Assembly: GCA_030063045.1 (NCBI GenBank)
Contig: JAQSEB010000038.1
Coordinates: forward strand, 1 to 64,000
From: Pratylenchus scribneri
Lineage: Eukaryota; Nematoda; Chromadorea; Rhabditida; Pratylenchidae
Direction of reading: 5' to 3'
Length of the DNA: 64,000 nucleotides
Below are positions 47,000 to 61,784 of this stretch, in pieces. A program made the translations under genes and the position numbers. Positions within the stretch are counted from its first letter, which is position 1. The number at the start of each line of letters is the position of its first letter. The notes under the pieces are model-generated. The model saw only the letters and a list, made by a program, of their open reading frames with translations, searched no databases and was not told where the DNA came from.

Positions 47000-49900
47000 G
47001 TGGTTAATTTTTGAGTTTTTATTATATTTCGACTTATTTCATTTTTTGACATATTATTTTCTTGCCTTAAATAGAGAAATCAGAGAGAGCTAAGAATCTT
47101 TTAAAAATATTCGAAGAACACAAAAATCAGAATTCAGAACAAAAAACAGAACAAAAAAAATATGAAATAAATAAAAATCCAAAATTAGAACCGATGGGGC
47201 ATTCGAAATTATTTTTTACTTTCAATAGTTAATGATTTTTGTTGACTTTTAGAAGTTAATGAATTTTGGAAAAATAAATGTTAAAAAAAATCTGGTAAAA
47301 AATTTAAAATATTTGGAGTGTAATGAATTATTGAGAATTTTATTGATTGATGTATAATAACATAATATGTATACATTAAATTCATTTAATTACAATTGCC
47401 ATAATTTTTTATATAATTTTAATTAAATATTAAAAATTATTTTGTTCCTTTCAAATAATTTTCGCAATTTTAAAATTATCTAAAAATCGAAAAAAATTAA
47501 TTTTTGAAAATTAATAATAATAATAAATTAATTCTAAATATAAGCCAATAATCAAAACATTTTAGAGATAGAAAAAAATTTGACTTGGATATAAATTTAT
47601 AATAATGGAAAGCATTAAAAAAAATATTCTTTTAAAATACCAAATAATTTATTATTTGTCACACATCGCAAAAATTAAATTCTCTCGATATAGCTTAAAA
47701 ATTAAAATATAATATAAGTCTAAAAATTTGAATTAATAAATTGAAGTAATATTATTAAAAGATAATTTAGAAAAATAAAATAATATATTTTCTCAATATC
47801 AAAAATTTTAAAAATAATAAATATTTTTTTTAAAATGAAAAATGAATTAAATTATTTCATTAGTTTCATAAGTCATTATGGAATAAAATTATCATAAAAA
47901 ATAAAACTTTTAAACGTTTTTATAAGAAAAACAAATATTATATTTAAAAACATCATTTCACTATGCCAGCAAGAATATTAAAAAACATTCTACAATGATT
48001 TGTTTAAATTTGGATTAATCATAATTCAATATGGATTTTCAGTAGAATTTTAATAACAATCTAAATATATCACATAAGCATTTTCATAAATGATAGTAAG
48101 AATTGAAATAAATAATATAATTTACATCAAAATATTTAAATAATGCTTTCAAAAATGTCGCCAACTTTGTAAACAACAAGAGGAAATTGGAATGCAGAAA
48201 GAATAGTTGCTGTTCGATTGTCATGCAAAAAATTTAGCTTATATCATTATTCATCATCTTCATCGTTTATGTCAATTTAAAATAAAAATTTTAAAAACAA
48301 CAAAAAATCAATAGAAATTTACCATTGCTATTAAAAAGGATGAGTGAAAAATATTGTAATGAAGGTTTTCATATCTTCAAAATAAATAAAAAAAAAATTA
48401 GAAATTTTAATTAGAAATAATTACTAAGATAAAAGTGTTAAAATCGCCCAGAATAAGAGTTAGGTATGGTGATGTTCATATTGGTTCACACTGAAGAATA
48501 GTCATAATTCATAAAGAACCTAATAATATTTCTAGATTTAATTTATATTCAATTTTTTTCAAGTAAATTTCAATTTTCTTTATAATTTTTTTTAAAATAA
48601 TGAAGTTTATTTAAATAAATACTAAAAAAATCAAGAACTGCAATGCAAAATAAAAATACTGATTTTTCAATACTTTTCTTATTCAATCATCAACTAATAA
48701 TTTTAAATTTGATTATGAAAATAAATTAAATAAAAATTTTTATATAATAATAACGATTAAAAAATTAAAAAATACTTTAAAATTTATATAAAATAATAAA
48801 TTAATAGTAAATTCAAGAAAATTAAAATTAAAAGAAAAAATAATTTGTATAATAAAATGAGGAATTATAAAAAATTATGATGCCAATTCAAATTCTTATA
48901 AAGATGGTCAAGGAAATTGAAGAAAAGAAGGGAGGTATCAAGAAGACCAACGGAGTGTATTACGAAGTTTAAATATGAGTACTCAATTTAAATATACGAA
49001 ATAAAACTCAATCCCATCAGTATCCCATATTATTTTAAAGCCCAGAATAAAATAAAATGAATTGCAACCGACATAACCACGATTGAATTATCATGGCATT
49101 TTAAAAATTTATAGTTCCTAAAAATTTAAAAATATAATTTTTTATATTGCTTAATAAAAAAGAAATTAATATTTTATAAATATGATTAATTTGATGAAAA
49201 TTTAAAAAGATTTACAATTAATGAAAAATTAAAAAAAATTGATTTAATTATTATTATAAAAATAAGCTTCGTAAAATATAGGAATATTTTATTACTGCTT
49301 AAAAAATAAATGCATTTATATAAAAAGAAATGCAGTGATCAGAATGGAAGCATTATTCAGCAACAGGAATTTATTAAAATTATCATTAAAATATTGAAAT
49401 TCGATTAATTCTTACTATATTTCTTTTATAATTGAAATTAACTGATATCTTATTAACAAAAAATTTTCAATTAATCAACAGAATTGAAATGCGTCCTAGA
49501 TCGGATTTCTTATCAGACCTAAATTTCAATGACGTAATAATATAAATAAAATAGTTTTAATTTTTATTGAAATATTTAGTAAGATAAACATGAGAAAAAA
49601 GTATAAATTCGATATAAAAATAATAAATTTTAAAAACAATTAATATAAATGATTTATTTTAAAAATTTTATTTTTCATTCGAGAAAAGATAAAAATATTT
49701 GTTTATTATAATAGTTTTATAATTATGAATGATAATATAATAGAATAAAGATTATTGTCAAATTTCAAAAATCAAATTAATAAAACATTTTATTATATTG
49801 ATAATTTAAATATAAAATATTGAAAATAAAATTCTAATGATCAATAATCGAGAAAAAATGTAAAATAAAGAGAAAAATCCAATTTTTTTTTAAATTGAAA

Positions 49901-51240
49901 TTCTTTGTCAAATAAAAATGTAAAAAAATGTGTAATGATTTAGATTATGTGAAATATATAAATAATCCATCAATAATAAAAATATTAATAAGATTTTATA
50001 TAAAATAAAATAATATACCTAAATAAAAATTATTGTAATTTAAAATGATATTCAAAATGAATAAAAGTAATTGATTATTAGTTGAAGGACAATCTCCTCT
50101 AATGCGAATCATAAATTATGAACAAAACATTATATGAGAAGTAAGAAAAAACTTTGAAATTTGATTTTATCTTTTAAATTTATGAAGCTCAGAAAGATAA
50201 AAAATTTTAAATTTATCAAAGATTAAATCTGAAAATAATAATTTGCTTTTTTCAATATTTATTTGTAATGTCAACTTTAGATATATTCAAAATATCTTAA
50301 ACATAAAAAATTTTATATAACAATTTGGGATAAAAAATTTTAATTTTTTATGCTAAAATAATAACAAAAATTTGAAAATTAATTCTATGAAATAAAGAAT
50401 AGAGAAAAATATTATCAAAAAAAAATTTAAGAAATTATAGTATAAGGGTAACAGAAAATAAAAAAAATAAATTAAAAAATAGCTAAATAATATTTAGTAA
50501 AATGTGTGCAATTTATTGATTAACATATTTGTTGAATAGATAAAAAATTTGTTAATGCATAATTTATTATTCACAGTAATGCAAATAGATGAATAAAATA
50601 ATAAGCAATGTTTTCGAAGAAAAATTCATTAACTAAAAACCTAAAATAGATATTTTATATTTTTTAAGAAAAAGATAATAATTTTTAGAAATAAATTTAA
50701 TCTATGAAATTAAATTGAAAAGATAAATTACTTAAATAATAGAATTAATAACGAAATAAAATATTCTCATTCTCGATTTAGAAATCGCTCTTTTAATTGA
50801 ATCACAAAAGAAGATGATAAAAATTTATTTTAAATTTTTTAAAAATTTAATTTATTTATTTAGAAAAAAAATAAAGTCAGCCAATAGATAAAACATTTTT
50901 TATATCATTAAATAAATAATTCTATAAAATATTAAAAATTTAATCATATTTCATATATCATACTCACGTTTTATTATAAGCAACAAAAACATATTTATAA
51001 CTAAAATATGATACAATTAAAATTTCTCAAATATTATCTTTTTATTTTATTATCTGCCAATATGAAAATAAATTTATTCCGTTAGAAAAAATATTGGAAT
51101 TTATATTTTAAAAATAATAAATAAATTAAATCTTGGACAAATGCTATATATGTAAAAATATTACAAAACAGTTTGTTTCTTGTAATAATAGAATAAATTT
51201 TCAGAGAAATAATTCTTATGAGAATAAAAACAAAAAAAAT
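47000..51240. other. AT-rich stretch, no supported gene
   Basis: Patches at 47.05-47.25, 48.14-48.27, 48.43-48.54, 48.88-49.11, 49.33-49.53 and 50.08-50.14 kb are slightly GC-richer. None was translated with confidence. The rest is runs of A and T. Confidence 0.4.
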
Positions 51241-51249
51241 ATTTAAATT

Positions 51250-51480
51250 TATTTTAATTTAATAAATGTTCTTGAGATTTCAAATGGAAGTCGCGTCGAT
51301 GAAATGGATGAACGGATGCATTTGTTCAATCATCAATTGGATATTTATCACGACTCGTTCAGTACGCATTTCGTCGGATAGAAAGCTTCGAAGGTTCTCT
51401 AGAAATGGTAAATGTCATAGTAAAATTTATATATAATACAAATGGAAAATTTTATTTTAATTTATTTTTGAAAATTTATT
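51250..51480 (+). CDS. Segment with strong codon-position bias after a TGA
   Basis: From 51315 (just after a TGA) a frame reads TDAFVQSSIGYLSRLVQYAF and RRIESFEGSLEMVNVIVKF, and stays free of all stops for about 60 codons. GC by position over the GC-rich part is about 53/36/25%. Two more in-frame TGAs lie closely upstream; read as Trp they give SRRWNGWTDAF. A GTAAATG follows the GAAATG codons and could be a splice donor. The Q-Y/W-x-x-R-x-x-E-x-x-E pattern faintly recalls the last membrane-domain helix of ABCC-type transporters; I do not claim it. Confidence 0.38.
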
Positions 51481-51529
51481 GTCAATTTAAAAATAAATAA
51501 TATGGATTTAAAATAAAACTATGAAATTT

Positions 51530-51970
51530 TACAAGATTAGCGGAAATTGTCAACAAATATTCCTCCTTTTGAAAAAAACAAAGGCACACATTGTATTTAG
51601 AATGGCTTAAACGTCACTAATGTGAGTAAAATAGAAAAAGAATCATGGAAATTGGTCCAAAGTGAAAGTGTTGGTTGATCCATTGGATTTTATCAATGTT
51701 TTTTTTTATTTTTTAAAATTATTATTAAGAATGATGGAAAATAAAGTGCTAATGGAAGAGTTGGAAGCTCTCTAGCATATATCTAAAATACAAAACAAAA
51801 TAATTTAATGTCAGTGGGTACCATCACAAATTTTTAAGGCTTCGAAATAAATCATCCACAAAAGATATGAACACTGAGAAGTGTTCTGGTAAGTAAAAGC
51901 GTAATAAAAGACAAAGGAGAAAAAGTCACCAAGAAAGTTGCATAAAGGATTAATAAATAAGATAAAGTCC
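51530..51970. other. Run of moderately GC-rich sequence, unassigned
   Basis: About 440 bp at roughly 30% GC, including patches around 51.54-51.70 and 51.80-51.96 kb. Several frames are open on the plus strand. I did not find one with clear bias. It follows the coding-like segment at 51.3-51.48 kb and may belong to the same unit. Confidence 0.3.
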
Positions 51971-51999
51971 TTAAAGCAAGATTTGCAATTATATATATT

Positions 52000-54500
52000 G
52001 ATATTTGTAAATCTTTTAAATTTTTAATGCATTATTATAAAGTATTAAACATTTTCTAATTGAATAATTATTAAAAATTTTAAAATTAAAAAAATTTATT
52101 AATAAAATCCTTATAAAAATGAATTTTTGAAATCAATTTTAGATTAAAAATAGAAAAGATAATTTATAATATAAAAAGAAGAAATTTTCTAAAAGAAATA
52201 AATACATTATCTTAAAGTGAGTAATTAAATTATATATTAAAAATTTCAATTATTTTTTATTGAAATATTCCAATATGAAATAAAATTATAGATGAATATG
52301 ATGAATAAAATAAAAAATAATTTTATTTTTTATTTAAAAAAATACTTTTTAAGTATTTAATAAAAAAAACTTATCAGTAGTAATAAGAAATATGAGCTAA
52401 AGAATATTTCCATTTGGAAGACGACAAATTTAAATATACATTTTTCACGTTAAAATTGAAAAAAAAGTATTTATAAATAAATTATTTTAATTTTTAAAAT
52501 ATTTATTTTGTCTGGAAAGGGAATAAACGCGTAAATAATTAGAATTATCATAATTTTAAAAATAATTAAGAATAAAAAGATAAATTAAAAAATGCTTTGT
52601 TTAATCAGTTAGAGAAATAAAATAAAGAAAATATTTTCTATAAAAAATAAATACATTATCTTATATAAAATTTTAAATATACAAAAAAAGTTAAAATTAA
52701 AAATTATTAAAATTTTAATAAAATATCCATATTAAAAATTTATTACAAAGCTAATTGTATATTTAAAAAATATAATATTTATTATTTTGTCGAAATTTTC
52801 CTGTCCTTTAAATACAATGGATAATGAATATTCTAATTGGAAATAAAAAAATATATCAAAAAAATTTTAAGAAAGTAATATTTATACGCAATAGGAAAAG
52901 ATTAGGAGAAATAGCAGATAGAAAAAGGAAGGAAAAATTAAATTTCGTAAAAATAGTTTTTCAAATAAAATTATAAGTTATTTAAAAAATAATTATAATC
53001 ATTTCATAAATATTAAAATATTTATAATAATTTAAAATAAAGTTAATTTGAATTTTAATAATTTATGCTCTAAAATATCAAAAAAGTCAATTCTATTTTA
53101 TGCCTATACATTTAACATTTACTCTACCATCTTCCAAATAAAATAAACAAATATAATTATTTTGTAAATTATAATCTAGTAAATTAGCAACAGAAAAATT
53201 TTATAAAATTATAAAAATATGAGAAAATATACAGCCTAGAAAACAAAGCTATAGGCAAACACTCAAATTTGACATTTGAAAAAATTCTCAGACGCAACAA
53301 CCGTTTCAAATATCCAAAAATTAAAAAATATATATTTTAATAAATATTTGAAATTTTATTGAATTTTTTTATTATAAAAATTTAAAAAAATTCATGCGAA
53401 TGTGATTTTCACTTTTTGAATCAAAATATTAGAATTTTTCATTTTACACTAAAAATTTCAATACTAATGAAAAATATGGAAAAAATTGTGTCTAATGTAC
53501 CCAAATCGAATGCAGATGTCATCAAATATGGAAATATGTAAGTAAAAATTTGTCGGCATAAATTGAATTTCAAAAATTTGTTTAATAGAAAAAATGATAG
53601 ATTTATTTAAATTCTATAAAAAATTTCAATTTTAATTTATCCAAAAATTCATCATCCAAAAATGCAATTAAAAAGGCACAAAAATTAAATTGCAAATAGC
53701 CAAAAATCAACAATAATAAAAATTACGACTAATAAAACTCTTCGCACAAATATGGTGAAAAAGTAAAAAATTTAAAAAAAATATTTTATTTTAAAATAAA
53801 CTAAATCATTTAAAAAAATAATGAATTGATAAAATATTTATATTTATAATCTATATAAAAATTAAATATAATATACTCCATAAGAAAATTTTTTTAATAT
53901 ATAATTAAAATATATATCATATAAAAAATTTTATTATTTAAATTATGGAAATGGTAATTTATTTTATAAAAAGCATTTTTCTTTGCTAATATAATAAATA
54001 TTAAAAAGTGTTTTTAAATTTAAGGATAAAAATATCAATTTAAAAAATTCTGAAGATTTCATAAAATAGTTCTAAAATAAAAGAGAAAAATCAAAAAAGT
54101 GAATTTTATTTTCGTAATTGTTATTCTTAGTTTTCATTATTTTTGAATATGGAATCAAGACTAATTTTATACAATTTTTAATAAATAAGTCTTTGAAAAT
54201 TTTTAATTAGCTTAAAAAATAAAAAAAAAACCATTTCTTATTAAAAAATGATACAATAAATAAAAATTAGTTAATTTTTTTTAATTAAGAAATATCCTAT
54301 TAAATTTATTTTAAAAATATTTTAAATATCTAAATTTGGCATCACAATAAAATATTTTTAAAAAATAAAAATAAAAATATAAATTGGTATATTAATTAAA
54401 AACGAATTCGATTTTTTATATTTCTTTAAAATTCAAAAAATTTTTGTAGAAATTTTTAATGAAAAAAACATATTGCTAATTAATCATTTTCCCATTATAT
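52000..54500. other. AT-rich stretch, no supported gene
   Basis: Minor islands only, at 53.23-53.31 and 53.46-53.55 kb. Otherwise A/T runs with no repeat or frame worth calling. Confidence 0.45.
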
Positions 54501-54537
54501 CAAAATATTTTACAAATAAAAATAAAAGTCTTTAAAA

Positions 54538-54870
54538 ATGTAATCTATTGATACTCTTATTAGTTATTATCTCGTTTAACAATGCCCATGTTTTTAAAAT
54601 AAATTTAATATTTAAGTATTGACTGGAAAATATGTCATGAAGGAGAACCATTTCAATTTTGATGAAAATACTAAACGAAAGCATTCCTATGATGCTGGGA
54701 GATTTACAATTAAAGCGGAAATGCATATTTTTTATATTAATATTATAGTAGATTATTAAAAGAAGTACAAAGAGATTCATTTTTTCAAAAAAATTTTCAA
54801 GATAAAAAATTATTTGAAGAAGTTAAAAATTAAAATCATATTATTCTTAATTATTAATTTGAATTTTGAT
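54538..54870 (+). CDS. 110-aa open frame from ATG to TGA, good codon bias
   Basis: ATG at 54538, TGA at 54868-54870; a second ATG at 54637. The N-terminal part reads SIDTLISYYLVQQCPCFQN (one Q and the codon after CF are TAA), then NIQVLTGKYVMKENHFNFDE and TKRKHSYDAGRFTIKAEM. GC by position over 54541-54600 is about 30/30/10%. Codons 54637-54756 hold no stop of any code. A standard-code two-exon model with introns at GTTTAA and TTTAAG breaks the frame. The opposite strand has an 82-codon standard frame (54532-54780) with worse third positions. Family unknown. Confidence 0.42.
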
Positions 54871-54999
54871 ATAGCATACTATATAATAAATATTATCATT
54901 TTTGAAAATGTTTTGTGCATGTTTTGTATATATTTTGAATATGTTTTGAATGTTTTGGTAATGTTCTTAATCTTGTGAATAAGTATGTTTTTATTGTTT

Positions 55000-57900
55000 T
55001 TTTTATTTATATTTTAATTCTGTGATTCTAAAGAATATAAAAAAATAAATCATCTTATTTATTATAATAAATTTTGAAATTTGAATGCCCTTTAAGAAAA
55101 AATCTTAATATAATTTTAAAAGAAATTAATAATTTAAAATTTGAATTTAATCAAAATAATAAATGAATACACAATCTATATATATTTCCAATTAAATGAT
55201 GAAAAAAAATGAGTTTTTTAAATAAATTAATTATTATAAAAAATTTTGGATATTAAAAATTGATAAATATTATTCATTTTCCAAATATACTGAAACATCG
55301 GAACCAACGGATTTGATTGCGGCCGAAATTAAATGGGCCTTAACTTATGAAAATGCAATGGGTTTACGTATTTTTATAATCATCGGAATTATTCCTAAAT
55401 TAAATGTCTTAAATTAATTTTATTATTTAAAAAATTATAAATTTCTATATTGGTATTAACATAATCGTTTTCTGCTATAAGAAATTTGGCGAAAAATTCA
55501 TATACTATAATCAATTCTTACAAGGCCAAAAATGAAGAATTAAATATTTCTAAAAAATACACAAAAAAATTTTTGTAATATTTAAACACAAAAAAATATT
55601 TTTTAAATAATAATAAATTAATATCTTATAATTATATATTAAAAACATAGAAAAAAATTTATATTAAGAAGACTAAAAATAAAATTATAATAATTAAGAT
55701 TTATAATTTTAAATATTTCTAAATTAATTATAGTTTCTTTTTAAGAATCGATTATTCTAGGTAAAATAAAATTAATGCGAAGACGAAATAAAAATATATT
55801 ATTTTCATCGAAATAAATAATTCTATTCATTAAATCATATAATCCCTAGAAAAAAAATTATTAATTGTTTTTTGCATAAATTCCAAATTAAAATTAAGGC
55901 ATAAATTATAATAATTATTCAATATTTAAAAGACAAATAAATAAAATCTAAAATCAACATCCGGAAATGACATTAAAGGATTTAAAAATCTTAATAAAAA
56001 ATTTATAAATAAGGATCTTATAAAATCTATGTTATAATTGAAATCTAATAAATTCAAATAAAATTAAAATATTTTATTTTAGAAAAAATTGTTTTACAAA
56101 TAAAATAAATGATTATTGAAGGAAGCAAAATCAGGAATGAATAAACTAAAAAAAGAAAAAAAATTTAGAATTAAAATAAAAATAAATTTGCTAAAAAGAA
56201 ATATTAAAAAATTATTTTTAATTTAATTTAATTTTAAATTTGTTATGATATATTTAAACATTTAGAAAAAATATTCCACAATGGATATCATGCGATGAAA
56301 AATAAATAAAGGAACATATATTGAAAAAGGTGATTTATAAAAATAAATCAAATAAAAAAAAGAAGGAGAAGAGGGATCTTGAAAAGACGACGAGATTCGA
56401 TACTGGAAAACGTGCTTTGAAGTTAATCATAAATATATAAAATTAGATTGAATTGAATCTTCAAAATAACCTTCATCAACATATGAATATTTTAATTAAA
56501 TTATTGTTATATAATTTAGTAGGAGCACTTTTATAATATTATTTTATATTTTGATAAAATAAATTTTTTCATATGTTATTGTCCATATTTTAATGGAAAA
56601 GAGAATTTAAAATTATATGGCCTAGATTACTTGACGAACATGAATATAATGATTTGTTTTTAAAATTTTATTTTGGATTAAATGAAAAGAAAGAATATTT
56701 AAAACAAAGAATTTTTCTATTAAATATTTATCATATTCTAAAAATTCTCAACAAACAATAAAGAAATTCATCATAAATTAAATTAAAAAAATATTTAACT
56801 ATATATTTCTATAAAATACTTTCATAAAAAATATTTTATAATGGTTGAGTTAATTTCGATAAAAATTATAAATGAATAATTTTATTTTGATATACATAAC
56901 ATATTATTAAAATAATATTACAAAAAGAGTATTGCTTTCTATGTATTCCCATAAACCCAATTTTTCTGTCCATGATTGACGATTAATATTCAAGTAAAAA
57001 AGCTAAAATTAAATTGAATAAAGATAATTATAAAAAAGTTATACTATTTCAAAATTTTAAAATAAAAATCTGGATTATTGATAGAAAACATTATTTGATA
57101 TAATATATAATTAAATTGAAGAGTAATTTAATTAGTTACTCATTGTTGAATTGATTCATAAAATTATTGAATTTTAAGAAAAAATTTAAATTAATAAATT
57201 AGATAATTATTTTTATCAATTATTTAAAATATATGAACAGAAATTATAAAAAGAAAGAAATATATATCAAAATTTAATAATAATGAAATATTTTTTTAAA
57301 TCCTAAAGAATATGAGTTGAAAAATTTGGAATTTATATCGAGTTCAGAGGAGAAGAAATCAATGTATTGTAAAAATTTATTGCAAAATTTAAAAAGATTT
57401 AAATTAAAAATCTTAAAAAAATTTTTTACCCTTTCATGAGTAAAAAATTAATTTTATATTAAAATAATTATATTTCATTTTATTGAAAGAAAAAAATTCG
57501 CTTTATCTAATAAATTTAAAAATCAATTTTTATAAAAATTCCAACAAAACAATTGTAAATAATTTTTTTTAAATAATATTATCATCAAAATAATAATTTA
57601 AGTGCCATATTTGCCTAATAAAAAATTAATTGGAAAAGTTGCGGAAGCATATAATTTAAATAAAATAAAATGAAGTAAACGAATTATTTAATTATAAATA
57701 ATAAATTATTCACAATTAAAAAATTTAATTATCTTTAAAAAAATATATAATATAATTTTAAAAGTCAATTAGAATTAAAAATTAACCTGATTGAGAAGGC
57801 AATTGAAAATGAATTTAGTAATGCATTATTTCGAAAATTATTAAAAATGTGTGACAAATTTATATTTATAAAAAATTTTAGCTTCTCTTTCTTTTTATGT

Positions 57901-60460
57901 ACAAATAATATTCGTCAAAACTTTGTCGCGATATATTTGGTAGTCGAATTTCTTAAAATAAAAAAATATAATTTAATAATAAATATTTCATTAAAAAATG
58001 AAACTGATGTAGAATTTTGAATAAAATAAAATTTATATAATATTTATTAAATAAATTTATATGGCAATTTAAGTTTTTCTTTAAAAAATATAAAATTATA
58101 TAATAAATTTAAATAAGATTTATTTATAAATTTAGATTAATAAATATAAAACTAAAATAAATAAAAACAATATAAAAACTATATAGGAGAAAGAATAATA
58201 ATAGTGTAAAATAATTTAAATTGAAGAAAATTTATTTTCCTTAAAGAATCGGAAAACCGAAAATATAAATTGATTTTAATAATGATAATGAATTAATATG
58301 AAATTAGTTGCCCGTGATAAGCAAGATCGCAATAGGCGTGATTGACAGTTCTAATTTATTAAAAAAAAAGGATAAGCGGAAATAAACGAATATTTTATAT
58401 ATAAATTTATAGAAAAATTTGAAAAATATTGTATAAAATTATGAATACATAATTTTTAAAAAATAAAGATTCAACAACCTTTGAGAAGTTAGAATTTTTA
58501 ATTAATTATTTGCATGTTTTAAATTCTTAAATAAAATATTCAATTTAAACAAAAAGAAAATAAAATCAAATTTTATCCATAAAAATTAATTCAATGAATT
58601 GCATTTATAATAAAAATTATTAAAAAATGGAAATAATTATTTAATCTATTTGAATTTTGACTAATAATATGCTAAAATAATTGATTAATTCTTAAGAAAA
58701 AAGGTATTTCAAATTAAATATCTTCATCCGCCGCAGCTGTTCATCAAGGAACTTCAAAATTTCCATTTTGTACTTTATAAGATCAAAATTAGATAACCTA
58801 GATTAAAAAATTTAATTATTTAGCAATGTATTTTAAGTATGAAAAATTTGTGAACAATCCACAAATTGAACGTATGATGGCATAAGATTATAAAAATTGG
58901 TAAAAATATCAACAATATTGAACAAAAAAATTTTTAATCATGATAAAATTGTAAAAATTAATATTGAATAGCTTATTTTGGCCAATTATAGAATGAAGTA
59001 ACTGTATAAGCTCAATGAAATAAAGTAGACTGAATTATTGTAGCTTGATGGACGATTATAAATTTAAAAAAATAATTTTAATATAAATTAAAAAATATAA
59101 TATAAATAATTTTCAAGAATTTATTTTATTTTTTATACGATGAAAAATTATAAAAAATTTTAAAAATTTATAAAAATATTTATTTTATTAAAAAATAAAA
59201 TTTAAGAAAATTATTATGTATTTTACTCTAAAAAATATTATTTTTATAATTAAATAATGTTTACTGGAAAATCTTGGATTTATAAAAACCTTTAAATTCT
59301 ATACTCTAGTAAATATAATTTTTATCATATAATTTTTAATAATAACGTTTTTTTGAGCCAGCACCTTGATATTATCAAGACAAAATATCGGCATTAATAA
59401 TATTTAAATTTTTTAAATAAACAAAATGTTTTATCAATTTACCATTTTTTTAAATATATTTTTATATAAGGATTATTTATGGTTTTAATTTTATAATATA
59501 TAAAATTAAATTATAAAAGTAAAATTTCTGATTTAAATAAAAATTAAATATAAATTTGATGTGTGTTTATATATGAAATTATAAATTTTTATTCTTTTTC
59601 TCCGATAATAGTTTTATTGAAAATGTAATAAAATTAAATATGAAAAAAGCAAAAAATTTGTTTAAAATTTTAATTGCAAATGAAGTAATTTTAAATCGGG
59701 TAGAAAAGGGTATAAACATACATAAAAAATGCATTTTGAATTGTGTTAGAAAATTCAATTCCTATCTCAAAAATATAATCTAGGAAATAATTTTAAAAAC
59801 ATATTTTTAGAGCATATAAATGATCGATAATATAAGATCTGTCACAATGAAAATGAAATCCATGAGAAGAAAGCAAGGGATTAAATGGTTGAATTTTAAT
59901 TAAAATTATCAATTTAAAAATATGGATTAAATAATAAATTTAATTTTTAGTCTATTTAAGTAGCTAATATAAAAAATGGGCAAGACGATTAAAATTTAAA
60001 TTTGATTAGCTTAATTTTTTATTAAAATGGCTAAGTAAAGAAAATTCCAAATTTTTATTAATGTGTTTGTATCGAAGAACTGAGTTGAAATGTAAAAATA
60101 CAATATTAAAACAAATAAAAAATTCAAAAACAGCGAAAATTATCTAATGAGAACGAGAAGAAAGAAAAATTAGGGAAAATGCAGAAAACCATTTGGAATA
60201 GCCGAATCAGAGAAGCAAATAGCAAATAAAAAAGTACGACATACAAGAGATCTTTTATTTTATTTAAATTAAACTAAACATATATAAAAATATAAAATAT
60301 TATTATTTGAAACAATATATTATTATATAATTTATTAAGCAGATTATACCCTCAAAAATAATTTATTTATTTTGCCATGATTTGTTATTGAGTGTTTTCA
60401 ATAGCAAAAAAACTTTATAATTAATTAATTATTAATATTTTAGATGCGGTTTGAATTTTA
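55000..60460. other. AT-rich stretch with scattered unassigned islands
   Basis: GC-richer patches lie at 55.28-55.40, 56.34-56.43, 56.93-57.00, 57.31-57.37, 58.30-58.40, 58.72-58.80, 59.34-59.40 and 60.10-60.25 kb. They are 60-150 bp each. I could not support a frame for any of them. No RNA gene was seen. Confidence 0.4.
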
Positions 60461-60465
60461 AATTA

Positions 60466-60678
60466 AAACAATATTGAAATTAAAATGATTTTTATAAAAT
60501 AGTTTTTGACATAATATAAATTTATATTAAATTAAAAGAAACATTTTTTTATTTTATTTTTTAAATCATATAATTAATATCAAATTAATAATTAAAAATA
60601 ATACAATATTGAAATTGAAATGATTTTCATAAAATAATTTTTGACATAATATAAATTAATATTAAATTAAATGAAACA
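60466..60678. repeat. Direct duplication of about 75 bp
   Basis: 60468-60543 and 60603-60678 share a run starting ACAATATTGAAATT and continuing through TTTTTGACATAATATAAATT to ATTAAATTAAA with about 90% identity. The copies are 135 bp apart, separated by an AT-rich spacer. No frame spans both. It looks like a local duplication rather than a transposon. Confidence 0.85.
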
Positions 60679-61784
60679 ATTTTTTAAGTAATTGTGAAAA
60701 ATTTAGAATAAACTTGAATTAATCAAATAAAAGACAAAAATTTTCAATTTTAAACATATGTCTGTATATGAAAAAAAATTAAAAATTTTTAAAAATTATT
60801 TTTAATTTCAAAATAAATAAAATAAATGAAAATTTTTAAAATAAATATTTTAAAAATATCATGAAAAAATATATAGTATATTTTTCATCATATTATTATA
60901 GAAGAATTAAGAATATTAAAAAATTTCGAAGTATGTCAATTTCATTATCCTCGGAACTTTTATTAGATAAAATAAATACAATAAAATAAATTTAGATATT
61001 TTACTATTCTATATGAGAAACTAAATATATATAACATTCAAAAAATTTATAAAAAGAGCAATAATTAAACTATTCAAAAAAGTAAATATAAAATTATTAA
61101 AATCTTTAATTATATAATATTTATAGAAAAAATTTTATTTTAGTTACAAAACCTTGCAAGAATCACGAAATCATGTAACTTAATAAAAATATATCATAAA
61201 ATAAAAATTCGCAAATTATTACAAATCTTAAATTAAACTCAATTGCGGTTTTTTTATATACTTTAATAAATAAAAATGTGAAAACAAGAGGTAAAAATAA
61301 TATATTTATTTATATTGAATATAAAATTTTTAATAAACTTGTATTCAACAAATTATATACATTAATGCCCAAATCTCGAAAAATATTTAAAATTGAATTG
61401 AAATAAAATCATATTCATTTTTGAATAAATATTAGATTAAGAATAAAATAAAGGATTAAAAATAGATCATAAATTGAATGAAAGAAATCTTCCTCTTCTT
61501 TTCATAAAAATTATTATAAAAATATTGAAATATTTTTTAAAAATATCAAATAAACAAGTTCGAAAACATCTTAGAAAATGGCAAATATTCTGATTACAGA
61601 TATCCATTTCAAATTAATTCTATAAAATTTCAATAACAAAATATCGATCCTAAATAAATAAAAGTTAGGATCCGTGGCAATTATTAAAATGAAACATTAT
61701 TTTATATTAAATGTTTCCAATAAATCTATGTACGAATAAAAAAATAAAATAATATTATTGAAAATTCAAAATGTTTTAATTAAA

